Below, in pieces: positions 1 to 10,682 of a stretch of DNA of 64,000 nt (the stretch's first letter is position 1; each line of letters begins with the position of its first letter). Source of the DNA: Lichina pygmaea (Eukaryota > Ascomycota > Lichinomycetes > Lichinales > Lichinaceae); the NCBI GenBank assembly GCA_963422465.1, contig OY730169.1:1488001-1552000 (forward strand), read 5' to 3'. The position numbers and the translations under genes were made by a program. Under the pieces are notes generated by a model, which made no database searches, was not told the origin of the DNA, and worked only from the letters and a program-made list of their open reading frames with translations.

Positions 1-10
1 CGTCAACAAA

Positions 11-3000
11 ATGGCCGCGCCATTGTCACCGCGCTCAGCCAATCTACCACTCAAGTCAGAGAGCAAGGGAAGGAAGGACCAGCTGGAAGTCAAGGCTGCC
101 GCTCTGAGGACGGTGCAGCGCGAAAAGGACCACCCGCCACCGCCTCCTAGTATCGTCAAGGAACCTGGCGATGTCAGCGGCGAAGCAGGCGAGGTGTACA
201 GCGTCGGGAGATACTTAGGAAGAGGTGGCTTTGCGATCTGCTACGAGGGCGAGACGAAAACCGACGAAAGGGACCTTCCCCCCCGGAAGTATGCCTTGAA
301 GATCGTCAAATCTGCCATGCCCAACGCGAAGCTGGCTGAGAAGGTGCGAAGATCGAAGCCCATTCCGCGATACTTTCTAACCCAGACATCTAGTTCAAAA
401 CAGAGCTCCAAATCCACTCCAAGATGCATCACCCTAACATCGTCGAGTTCCATCGAGCCTTCGCTTTCGGCGAATCTACTTTTGTGGTCCTGGAGCTCTG
501 CAACAACGGCTCTTTGATGGAGATGGTCAAGCAGCGGAAGTTCCTGTCCGAGCCTGAAGTCCGCCGATTCGTGGTCCAAATATGTGGGGCCATCAAATAT
601 CTCCATGGCAAGAACGTCATCCATCGCGACCTGAAGATGGGCAACATCTTCCTCGATGACAACATGAACGTGAAGATTGGCGACTTTGGCCTCGCTGCCC
701 TGGTGCTCTCGCAGAGCGAATATTCTTTGAATCGGCGAAGAACGCTTTGTGGGACACCCAACTACATCGCACCCGAGGTTCTCGCAAAGAGCTGGAAGGG
801 ACACGATCATAAGGTCGACATATGGAGCCTCGGCGTCATCATGTGAGTCCATTACGTGCAGGCTACTTATTGAACGGGATACTGACGCCAGTTCCCAGCT
901 ACGCTATGCTTACTGGATTCCCTCCCTTCCAATCCAAGACGCAGGAAGAAATCTATCGCAAGGTCGAGGCTCGGTCGTACCTCTGGCCCTCAGCCGACGC
1001 CTGTCCGAACCACATCTCACAACACGCCAAGGATCTCGTTGCCGCTCTTCTGGTCGACGCAAACGAGCGACCTGAGTCGGACGAGATTGTAGGTCACGAT
1101 TTCTTCACAAAGGGTCTCATCGCGAGTACCTTGACCCCTGCCGCAAAGCAGGCTACTCCGGCATTTGAGGACTGGACAGGCCAAGCTGGCATCAGCGAGA
1201 CAGCTTGGAGGAGGCGGCAATGGACGAACGTTTGCCGCCAATGTGGTGTTGGGAAGGTTGACGGCATACATGCCTTCCTCGCCGTCGGCAAAGATCCAAC
1301 CCAGTCAACGTACAAAGAGTGCCTACTTGAAGAAAAGGCCGGGCGTCGCCCAGTCGTGCCAATTCCTCTCAACGTCGTCTACAGACGATTCATCCTGGCC
1401 GAGGCTTTGGCGAGGCCGACACCCGCTCAGCGAAAGCTAGCCGTACCCGGCAGCTTCCCAGAATCCCCCGCGAGTCAGGAAGTCGCGGCCAAGGGCAAGG
1501 ATGCCGCCGGAAGTTTCAAAGACAATCAGGGTCGTGTCGTGACCGGTCATGTCCAGGTACTGCCCGCCCGGCGGCGTCAAGAGAGCAAGAGTCACGCAGC
1601 CCAACTACGAGAACGAGATCAGCCTGCGAAACGCCGACCCCAGGATCCGTCGAAGACCGGCCTCAAATGGGATTCGGACGGGAAAGGTCTCACTTTCCGG
1701 CCAGAGGGCCTTACGCAGCCGTCCTTGGCCACCGTCACCGGAAAGCCCGTGCGGCTGAACGGGAAGAGTGTCTACACAAAGGACCCGCCGACTGATCGTC
1801 CGACCATTGCCCGCATCACACGATCTCAATCGGCTCAGGGGCAGTTGACGAAGGTGTTGGGCGAGAACCCAGAGCAGCCTCCGATCCCTCCAGTAAGAGG
1901 CTCCTCTCTCAAGAATCAGACGAGTGAGGCAAGCAGCGGAAGCTCGAGTGGGCCGGAGCGGGAGGTCAAGAGCAACTTTGTGCACGAAGTACGTCGGAAA
2001 AAGGTCACGCTCTCCCGGGTGGAAGAAGGCGTCGAAGTGGAGGAAGACAAGCCACCTCCGAGACGATCTGCTGCCCTCAAGCCCTCGAGCTCGTCAGTCG
2101 CAGAACGCCAACGTCAGTCAACACAGACGGCTGCAGCCGGTTCAGGACTCATCTCTCCGGACGACGAGGGCACCGCATCCGTCCCCCACACATCTGCGCG
2201 TGACGTGCATGTACGGCTATCTGTCATGCTCGATAGCATCCGGACAGCGCTCAACCGGAGACAGGCCAACCGTCGAGTAGCACCAAGGCGGAAGACGACA
2301 CTGCCGCTCGTCATCAAATGGGTCGACTACTCCAAGAAGTTCGGCATCGGCTATACCCTGAACGATGGAAGCATGGGGTGCCTTTTGAACACAAACTCAG
2401 CAGGGACTTCTTCAGGCGTCTTCGTGCCAGGGGGCGTCAATTTCACGGGGGATGGCGATGCAGCCAGACGCAAGAGGCAGCGACAGTTGGGGATGGCTAC
2501 AACTTTAGAGGGAGCGGCTGTTCAACTCTACGAGAGCTCCTCCGATCAGGGTTGCAAGCGACTGCTTGTGGACGAGGACCAGTGCATGGTTTATCTTTCG
2601 AGCGAAGAGAGAGATGAGAGCAAAGGGTCGATGAAGAGTACCGGCGGACGGCGCGAGTTTAGCGGCTTCGACGCGAAGAAGCGGAGAGCGATCCTGCTCT
2701 GGGCCAAGTTCGCCAGCTACATGCGGGATTCGCTGGCAAGGGCTGGCGAAGAGCTCCCCCCGAATGAGGAAGCGGACGCCAAAAAGGCGGCGCCAAAGCC
2801 GGATCCGCCGAAGTCCACGGCACCGTGTGTTTTGTTCTATCAACGGCTGGGGAACGTCGGCATCTGGGGTTTTGATGACGGAAGCTTCCAGGTATGTCCC
2901 GGTCGATCGACCCAGACCAGCACACCTGACTAACGTGCATGGATCGCAGTTCAACTTCCCCGAACACACGAAGCTCGTGCTCTCCGAGGCAGCGACGCAC

Positions 3001-3450
3001 CTCGACTTCTACCACCTGCCCGAGGAAGTCGCATTGGAGCTCTACTCCTCATCCACACCCAGACGGTGCCCCAGCGCCATCCTCACCCGCGAGGCGCTCG
3101 GTCGGCGGGGCATCCTGTCGTACCCTCTGCGGGACATTGTCTGCCGCGACTTGCCCTCCGTCGCCAGAGCGAACCAGCTCGAAGCTAAGCTGGGCTTCGT
3201 CGGCCACGTGCTCCGGCAATGGCTTTCCTTTGGCGGTCTCGGTCGCTTGGATCCAGCCATGTTCGCCGACACGACTCATCAGGCGCAGAAGAAAGTCGAT
3301 TGGATCAGGTGGATGGGCGTCAACGGGGCCGGCACCGCCGGTGGCGAAGGAGACGGGACGAGCGGTCACGACGGCAAGAAGAACGCAGCAAGCCAGAAGC
3401 TGGCCTGGGTCTCGATCGGCGCCGTGGGCGGAGACCATCGGGTTTCATGA
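11..3450 (+). CDS. plkA: Polo-like kinase (Cdc5/Plo1/PlkA orthologue)
   Basis: Serine/threonine kinase that drives mitotic entry, spindle function and cytokinesis. Model of four exons (11-343, 394-842, 899-2891, 2950-3450) that closes in frame at 1091 aa. The kinase domain spans about residues 62-334: glycine loop GRGGFA, ATP-binding Lys97 in YALK, catalytic HRD at 188-190, DFG at 208 and a GTPNYIAPE activation segment. Two C-terminal polo boxes confirm the family: the first near residue 731 (WVDYSKKFGIGY) and the second near 903 (LFYQRLGNVGIWGFDDGS). The third intron lies inside polo box 2. The linker between kinase and polo boxes is about 400 residues of low-complexity basic/Ser-rich sequence, much longer than in yeast Cdc5 (705 aa total) but in line with the ~1.1 kb-residue kinases of filamentous ascomycetes. 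The ATG is only 10 bases from the window edge, so an upstream exon cannot be excluded. Confidence 0.95.
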
Positions 3451-4362
3451 TTCGACGATCGTGCATGCTCCTCTTTCCGATGACCGTTGCTGTTACCAGT
3501 CAAGCCCCTGTATATCCTTTGACCTTCTTCTTACTCTCCATCCATGCTCCATCCACTTCTTCCTCCCATCTCATCTCTTCCATCCCTTTCACAATACAAC
3601 ATCACGATATCGTCCCATTAGGCCACAGCTCACATGACACCTACACTCTCCAACTTCCCTGGCCCCCAAGACCCCTCCTTACACCGGGCGTCATCTTCAT
3701 CTTTCTATCACCCTCAGGCCTTATCGGTTAAGATAATAAGAGCGATGACCTATATGTATATGTATGTGTATGTGAGAGCTCAGCGTGGAGATAATCAGCG
3801 TAGAGGTGTGACCATAGAATGTCTACGCTACTTAGGAGATCTAACCGTCGTTGGACTGGAGATGGAAAATTCAGAGATGTGAGGGGGGGGCCGGGGGATC
3901 GAGATGGTAGTGTATGTATAGTATAACACTGCAGAGCATGACGTACTGTACATTACTCTCGGAAAAATACTCTCTGAGCAGGTCGTGCTACTGTACGAGA
4001 GTACTCTCGGTGCGAGATGCTACGCTTCCAACCCTACCACACCATCGCATCACGCCACATCATGCCAGAGCACATCACGCCACACCAGATCATGTCGGAC
4101 CACATCATGCCACACCACACCTCCCATTCTAGGAATGAGATCTGACCACCGGTGGTCCGTAGCAGATTCCATGGAGAAGGATATACGTATACTGAAGTTT
4201 GGTACAAGGATCGAAGGTAAGGATGATAGTGATGATTGCTGTGATGACTACTATGACGACAAGAACGGAGATCAGTACCGTGGTACACGACGTTAGAGAC
4301 AAGATGTTACGGAGTACATCGTCGGGCATCAGCCTCTCGGGGAAATACCACGAATGAAAACA
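3451..4362. other. Intergenic region with degenerate CAYCAYGCCA repeat
   Basis: Convergent interval between the Polo kinase and the Atg14 gene, so it should hold both 3' UTRs. I see no convincing exon. Bases 4035-4128 are a degenerate tandem of CATCACGCCA/CACATCATGCC units, followed by a GATGATTGCTGTGATGACT-rich stretch around 4220-4262. Short ORFs on both strands here only translate these repeats. Confidence 0.5.
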
Positions 4363-6370
4363 TCAAGGCCTCGACCGTAGCTTCATCCATCCGCTCGAGC
4401 CACTCTTTTCTGGCTTGGGCTGATGAGGAGGAAGATCTTTCTCCACTGCCTCTTCTTCTTCTTCTGATTTTGTCTCGGGTTGTTTTTGTTGTGCTGGTTG
4501 GGGTTGGTGGTGTTGGTGTTGCGTGGGCGATGTGACCTTGTTGCTCACTGCTCCTGCTCTCGCTGGACCTTGTTGGGACCGATTGCTCCTCGTCCGTGCC
4601 ATTGCTATGGCCGCCGTGGCCGCTCTCGTGCCCGAAGGAGGACGCGTTGGAAGCCCTTGCCGGACGGGCGACTGCTGAGAGCGGGTGCGCGCGAGAGGCG
4701 TGGCCCGAGCACTGGTGTTGCTGCTGGCGGTGGTAGTCTTGGTGGCATGGGAAATGGCTGCTTTGTCGTCATTCGAGTTAGAGCTGGCGACAGGCGGCAC
4801 GACTTGGTCGCGGCTTCCGTTTGTGTTTGCAGCAGCATCGGCAGCAGCAGCAGTTGCATGGTTACCGCTCTCGTCCCCGACATCTCGCCATTCCTTCTCG
4901 TCGACCACCTCCCACTCTGCACCCGCCATCTCGCCCAGGAGTAATGACTTGAGGTGATCCACCATCTTCATAGGCCCTTGCAGTTTCCAGCCGCGCATAA
5001 ACTCGGTGCCTTCAGCGCCACCAAGGAAAGAGTGAGCGGTACCGTGAGAGTACCGGCCGAGGATCTGAAGGCGCGCAGAGGCCGTCCGGCGCATCGCCGG
5101 TGCGAGAGTGGGCATGTCCCTGGCGGTGGTATTAGAGCTGGCACTGCTTACTCGGTCCGACGATCCGTCCTGGCTGTGATGGCTCATTCGGCGAACGGGC
5201 GGCAACAAAGCGGTCGGTGGTGAGACGAGCAGCTGATAAAGGTTCTTCCCGATAGGACAGATTTCGTCCCACGACAGGGCGCCGACGTTGATTCCTTGCG
5301 TGCGGCAGGCCCATGCAACGTCCCAAGCCAGCAGGGTGACTCCTTCGATGAACAGAGAATAGGCCACTGCGTCCTCCTTGGCCAGTTGCGACAGCGGCCT
5401 GTCAAGGGACAACGGACGCGGGCGAGACTGTGGATGTGCATCATGTCCACGGGACAGTGAAAATGCACCGACGGATGGACGTGACGTCGACGCGGCCGGA
5501 TACGGACCGCTGCGGGAGAGATACGACGACGAGGGTGGAAAGATCATCGGATTGGGCTGATCGCGGTGTGGGAGTACAATTTCAGCAGGCAGTTGGAGGG
5601 CCAAGTAATGCGAAGTCAAGACCAGCAGGTGGCAGACACGAGCGAACGAGGTGTTGATCTGCGTGTGCGAGGCATCTGATGGTAGCATTCAGTCAGACTG
5701 CGATTTGCTTACCCGGAGTCCAGGCGGGTAACTTACGGCCGAGCTCCTTCAGGTCGACAATCCCGACACCTCCAATAAAGTAGTCTTCCTTAGACCCGTC
5801 GCCACGTTTGCGTCGGCGCTGTTGAAGGTCACACAGCTTGGCGGCCTCTCGGCAGAGGTAGATGCGCGACTCGGCTGTGCGCTGATGCTGCTGGTCCGCA
5901 CGATATGATATACGTTTGATGTTCTTATCCACCGACTCGACGGTCGACTTTCTTCGCGCGACGAGGTTATGGGTCGCCGAGGCCAAGTCGGCTCGACGTC
6001 GATCCAGCGCAGACTTGAGCTTCGAGAGGTCAGACCTCGCGTTCTCGATCTCCTTTCGGAGGACTTCTGCTCGAGTTTCGATCTCGTGGATGCGGCACCC
6101 AGCAGCCTCCTTCTCCTCGGCGACTCGATAGGCATCCCAGCCGTTGACTGTGTGGCTGGATGTCGCGTTTTTGTCTGAACGCTCCAACTCCAGCCCGTGA
6201 GACACCCTCTTGACTGCATCTTTCTGAGACGCTTCGCGTGCTAGTAAGCCCTTGGCTTGCTCGAGTCGAAGCTCATAGACGGCGTTTCGGGCACAGCCTG
6301 GACAGTAGAATGGCAGCTTGGGTCTGTGGTTCCGCGAGCACACAGAGCACTGCATGATGCCGTCCCACAT
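4363..6370 (-). CDS. ATG14: Atg14-like autophagy subunit of PI3-kinase complex I
   Basis: Two exons (6370-5737 and 5675-4363; intron 5676-5736 with GTAAGT donor) give 648 aa. The N-terminus has the paired CxxC motif of Atg14 (Cys8, Cys11, Cys23, Cys26), followed by a long charged coiled coil over about residues 35-180. The segment after the junction (TQINTSFARVCHLL, then ALQLPAEIVLP) matches the conserved Atg14/UVRAG core. The C-terminal ~250 residues are Ser/Thr/Ala-rich and low-complexity, with no obvious domain. The family targets Vps34 to the autophagosome formation site. The zinc-ribbon-like CxxC pair favours Atg14 over Vps38/UVRAG, but sequence alone leaves some doubt. It is divergent to the next gene across about 340 bp. 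Confidence 0.85.
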
Positions 6371-6708
6371 TCAGTCAAGAAGCATTTCATGCTCTGGTGG
6401 GAGTAGAATCACTGCGCACGTCTGAGGGAGGAGGTGATTCATATACCCCTTCTAGAGAGATCATATCTTCTAGAAAATGCTATTTCCCCCTGCATGCAAC
6501 ATGACGCATGCACGGCATGGTCGCATTCGGGATCTGCCTAGGCCGACGACGGGAAAGGGTCAAGTGGATGAGTCATCGGGGCCTTTATCACGTGGTCATG
6601 CGACGTCGGCATTACTAATACACGTCGGCAACGCGGTTATCAACGCGACCTTTTCGACCGTCCCCTTCGTCTCATTTCGGGTTCGCCCACTGTGTGCTTC
6701 TACACAAC
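6371..6708. promoter_or_regulatory. Divergent promoter region, Atg14 / coiled-coil gene
   Basis: A 338-bp head-to-head spacer between two genes transcribed outward. It contains GCATGC-type palindromes (6490-6520) and a TCACGTGGT E-box-like site near 6588. No TATA box could be assigned with confidence. Confidence 0.45.
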
Positions 6709-7489
6709 ATGGACGGCAAGTCCTCGAGCCAAGTATCAGGTCAAAAACGTACACACGATGCCATCTCCGAACATGATGGCGAGTCTCTGAGCCAAGGATC
6801 GGGGTCGCTACGCTTCGGTGATAGCTTTGACGTTGGCCCAAGTGTCGCCGGGGACGGAATGCCTCAACCATCTGAGCGGTCACGTGAAGGCGAATGGCAA
6901 GACGAGTCTGCCGATAGAAAGCAAAAAGACGCTGTCGAGCAAGTCGAAGAGGTCGACGAGCCCTTCGACCCGAAGAAAGAAGTGAGTTCTTTCAACTGGA
7001 GTGACCTCGAGTCACGATATCAGAAAGGCATGCGAGAACACGACGAAAAGCAAGCGGCTATCCACGAAGAGTTGAAACGAGTGATGAATGTGAGGCCCAT
7101 CACCTTGATCTCCTCGCACGTCAAGCAATAGCCTGAAACCTGACTGAACGGCCAGATGTTCGGATGCTGGGCTCAATCCGCTATCGTGCACGAGAACGAG
7201 CGCTCGAGGAAACGGCAAGTCGAGGCACATACACCCCTGGCGGTGTGACCCTCGAGGTCTAATGCGCCAAGTCACCAGGCTCAAAACTCGAATGCACTAC
7301 GTCCAGCAAGCCGAGGGAAGTCTGATCGAGAAACGAGACCACTGTAAAGTTTTCCCACCTCTTCAAGAACGCCTTGTCAAACATTTTTCTTGCCCTTCCC
7401 ATTCATGGCTCACTATGTCTCCCATGCTCTCAGATTTCAAAGTGGTTCGGGCTTTCGAAAGCGCTCTCGCGCTACTCGGCGGGCCGTGA
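6709..7489 (+). CDS. Conserved fungal coiled-coil protein (DUF5315-like)
   Basis: Four exons (6709-7089, 7156-7214, 7279-7343, 7434-7489) join to 186 aa. The first ~85 residues are acidic, Ser-rich and disordered. The conserved part begins at FNWSDLESRYQKGM and runs over the exon junctions through MFGCWAQSAIVHENERSRKR, KTRMHYVQQAEGSLIEKRDH and YFKVVRAFESALALL to the end. Continuity of this block across three introns supports the model. The second intron (7215-7278) starts with GC (GCAAGT) rather than GT; its branch-like CTAAT at 7259-7263 and CAG acceptor are good, and without removing it the frame hits a stop. The match to the DUF5315 family of fungal proteins is from memory; the molecular role is unknown. 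Confidence 0.75.
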
Positions 7490-8183
7490 GCGACACGTCA
7501 AAACGGTTACGTACGAAGTACCGGAGCATCTTTGCGGGACATCGGTATCGATCGGCATCTGGAGTTTTGAGCTTGGTAACCAATCGGAGGCGCTTATATA
7601 TCTCGGCTCCTGGGTTCGGCGTTATCTATAGGGCTTAGCGGCAATTAAGCGAAGTATTGATGAACGACGATGCCCAATCTAATCTAATCTCTAATCTGTG
7701 CCATCGGGGCTATCTAATCTACGCGGCTCGACCCCCCTGTTCGGTACCGCCACCAATACGTTACGTACCTTTCTAGATCTTGAACCTCTACCCTACCACG
7801 TCATCGTCGCATTATTTCATATAGACCAGGCACTGCTATGGCCGAGCTGAAAGCAAACCTCTCATTCTCGACCAGTCAGGTAACATGGGTCAGAAAGTAC
7901 GGCAGTTGATTGACAGCTGCTCAGTACCGGTACCGTAGGGTGCAGTCCACGGCCCAACTCACACTATACGAGCAGTTCTCGAGACCGTGCGGACGAAAAG
8001 TTCTGCGATACACTGACGATCCTTAACAACGAGAACGTCCGGTGGAATGAAAGGAAATAGCAACATGAGGGTATAATCATGATGAGCGCTGATACGGTAT
8101 CCGGTTGCGTCCAATGGGGTAAGAAAGGTAACTTATGGAACAGGAGAACGAGTAGGGAACTGATCGTGCCTTTTGCCCCGCAG
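7490..8183. other. Intergenic stretch; weak upstream exon candidate
   Basis: No recognised gene. Contains a short TCTAATCTAATCTCTAATCT repeat (7677-7697) and GTACC/GGTACC palindromes. An ATG at 7838 opens a short frame followed by a possible intron (GTAAC donor near 7880), which could belong to the F-box-like fragment downstream, but the intervening frame breaks repeatedly. Confidence 0.35.
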
Positions 8184-8343
8184 AAAGTGGTGGACTTTGC
8201 GACTCGCTCGCGGAGTGGATCATTAGAAAGGATTTGAGTTTTGTACTGGTGTGCAGGGCATGGCGTCGAGGGCGTTTGTACAAGGATATACATGTCGTAC
8301 GGGAGAAAGGTAGGATTCGACCTCGTGTGAATCATGAGTTGGA
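8184..8343 (+). pseudogene. F-box-like fragment
   Basis: This stretch, preceded by a CCCCGCAG acceptor and followed by a GTGAGT donor, reads without stops as a segment containing DLSFVLVCRAWRRGRLYKD and IHVV. That closely resembles the second half of a fungal F-box helix pair (SFxLVCRxWRRLALPLLYRDIHV). No upstream LPxEIL helix and no downstream continuation could be found; downstream on this strand lies the antisense side of the LMBD1 gene. It may be a decayed F-box gene or one exon of a gene I could not assemble. Assignment is tentative. Confidence 0.3.
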
Positions 8344-8358
8344 GGTGAGTTCAAAGAG

Positions 8359-10304
8359 TTACACACTGGCGCCGTCGACGTGATTCCCCTGGCCACCTTG
8401 ACCAACTCGACCTATGACACAGTTCAGTCCGACGCCAGAGACATGGAAGAGTGAATAAGGCCAAACGTACCTGTGATATCCTGCCAAGTGGCGCCGAACC
8501 GACGGCCAGTGCTGGCGAGGAGACCCTCTTCTTCAGCTTCTTCGGCATCTGCATCTAGTTGATCCTCGTCGAGCTTTGGTGTACGGACGAGCGACGTGAC
8601 AAAGACGATGAGGAAGAGCGCTTGTCCGACAAAGTTGTTAGTTGGCTCTTTTCAAAGCTCGACGACGTCCAATACAGCCAACGAAAGACACTCACCCAAG
8701 AAGACGAACTGAGCCCAGAAGTTGAATGCGCCAAAGTACGGATAGTTGATATTAACTCGGTCCAAGAAGGTACTGGCGAAGCTAGGCGTGCAGACGTGGG
8801 CCGCAGAATGAAAGTCGGCCACTTCAGAGCAGGGCCGAATCAGCTCGGTATGGTTTCCGCAGTCAGGCTCTCTCCCTGGCTGTCGTGGCGCGTGGGCGCA
8901 GAACGTCTGCGGTCCGAAATGCGCGTATTGCGGCGCGACCACGGTGACGAGCGCGAAGTTGATGGCGAGAGATATCACGACGAGCAGGACGATGGCCATC
9001 AGCATCGCTTGCGGCGAGGTGTGGCCCTTGCGGATCTGGAAGAGACGAAGCCACAGGAAGCGGATGCCCACGACCCCGATGCCGACAACGGAGCCGAAGA
9101 AGAAGAACAGCACCAACAACGTGACGAGCACGTAATCGACCGGAAATACCTTGGCGGACAGAACAAAGAGCCAATTGGTCGGGTTGAAGATGTTGACGTG
9201 ACCCAGGATGTACCCGCATTTGGCCTTGCAGATAGAGTTCTTGGCCTTGTCGATTCCGGTCAGGAGCATCGATACCCAGACGAAGAGCGCGACGACGAGG
9301 AGCAGAATCCCTCCGAGGAGTTTGAGCGGCCTGAAGACGGCCTGAGTCTTCGTCCAGGATTTTATCAGCCAGCCTTGGCTGTCGCCCCGTGCTTCGTTCG
9401 CCAGCCGTTCGCGACGGACCAGTGTTCTTTCTTCTCGCAACAAAGCATCTAGTTCTCTGCGATCCTTGGGCTCCATGCCGTCTTCCCGGCCCATGTTGCG
9501 AGCCTCGAGCTGACGCTGTCGCTCACGGTTGCCATCGAGAGCAGTGGCGGTCGACGCTGCCAGACTCGGTGCCGAAATCGCAGGAGCAGACTTGATGAGC
9601 GATATGGGAAACAGGGCAAATCCTGGTCCCGTGTAGAGGACATAGAGAAGGGTACCGATGGTGGTCAGAAGACCGATCGAAAATGTCAAAGCCCGCTCGC
9701 CATCTGCGATCAGGTAAGCGTAACTCGATCAAGATACTGCACGCTGAGTCGTACGATTCTCACTCAACAGCTTCTTAAAGTAGTCGAGGTCGAGGTGCCC
9801 TCCAGCCTGCTGCGCCCTGACCGGTACGAAGAAGCCGACCAAGAATAGGATGACGACCAGCGCGATAAAGACAAGAGTGTACTTCAGAGCTCCCCATATC
9901 ATCTGGCCAAAAGTGTGCCCTTCATCGTCTACATCTTCTTGTTCTTCGTAGAAGAAGTAGGTGAATGGCACGACAATCAGGCATAGCAGTGCGTCCCACG
10001 AGTAGAGGGTGTAGTAGACAATCTTCAAGGTGTGCACGATTTCATGGACCTTTTCCGGGGTCGCCCAGTCCTTTTTTCTGCCAAACCTTGACAAGGATGT
10101 CGATGAAACCAGTGCGATGTCAACCGGCAAGAGTAGAGCGGTTGCGAGCAACGACGTGAGCGTAATGACGGATATGATCGACACGAGAGCCGAACGGTCA
10201 CCAGACTTTTGATACGTGAACACAAATGTCGAAGCCACGAGAGCGAGGACAGCAACGGCCACAGCATAGGCAATCCAGATGAGAGTGGTCTGAATGACCG
10301 CCAT
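8359..10304 (-). CDS. LMBD1-type probable lysosomal/vacuolar cobalamin transporter
   Basis: Polytopic LMBR1-family membrane protein. Exons 10304-9755, 9703-8696, 8620-8471 and 8411-8359 give 586 aa, the usual length for fungal LMBD1 homologues. The start ([19 protein letters not shown]) is the typical family N-terminus and forms the first transmembrane helix. Further hydrophobic segments occur around [58 protein letters not shown] and in the [27 protein letters not shown] region. A charged cytosolic loop with [20 protein letters not shown] sits between. The last two short exons restore the conserved [12 protein letters not shown] tail. In animals LMBD1 helps export cobalamin from lysosomes; in fungi the function is inferred only from homology. 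It is divergent from CFT1. Confidence 0.9.
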
Positions 10305-10682
10305 GATTGTGGTTGGTGATTTGGCTGCACCTCGTCAGTGGGTCCCTCGGTGATGCACGAGAAATCTTGTGTCACAAGACCAACGTTGACGTCTGCGGGG
10401 AAGGTCCACGAGTACGGTACGTACCCACTACCGGTACGGTACTGGGCAGCCACCGCCACCGCCACAAGTCACCGTAGCCGTTGAGGCGCAGCACGCGCTA
10501 GCTTGGAAAGCTCTTGCGTACGTACGTTCCGTACTCGTACAGTACATACCTACTTCCGTACGTAAGCAGGTACGTAGGTACGTATGGGTACTGACAATGG
10601 TGAAGACGCGACGCGACCCCCTAACAGAGGAGGCTCCATTGCAACAACCCGTGGAGCCAGCAGCTTTGCTCCATCAGTCATT
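10305..10682. promoter_or_regulatory. Divergent promoter rich in GTAC palindromes
   Basis: A 378-bp head-to-head spacer between the LMBD1-like gene and CFT1. From 10423 to 10588 it is packed with GTACGT, CGTACG, GGTACC-type palindromes (GTACGTACGTTCCGTAC near 10515-10532, then TACGTAAGCAGGTACGTAGG). The same vocabulary recurs in most other intergenic gaps. An in-frame ATG at 10584 would lengthen Cft1 by 33 residues but lies within this motif-rich DNA. Confidence 0.5.

Noticed and set aside
8559-9452. 297-codon plus-strand ORF opposite the LMBD1-like gene
   Set aside because: Charged low-complexity antisense of transmembrane exons; the minus strand has the conserved membrane protein.
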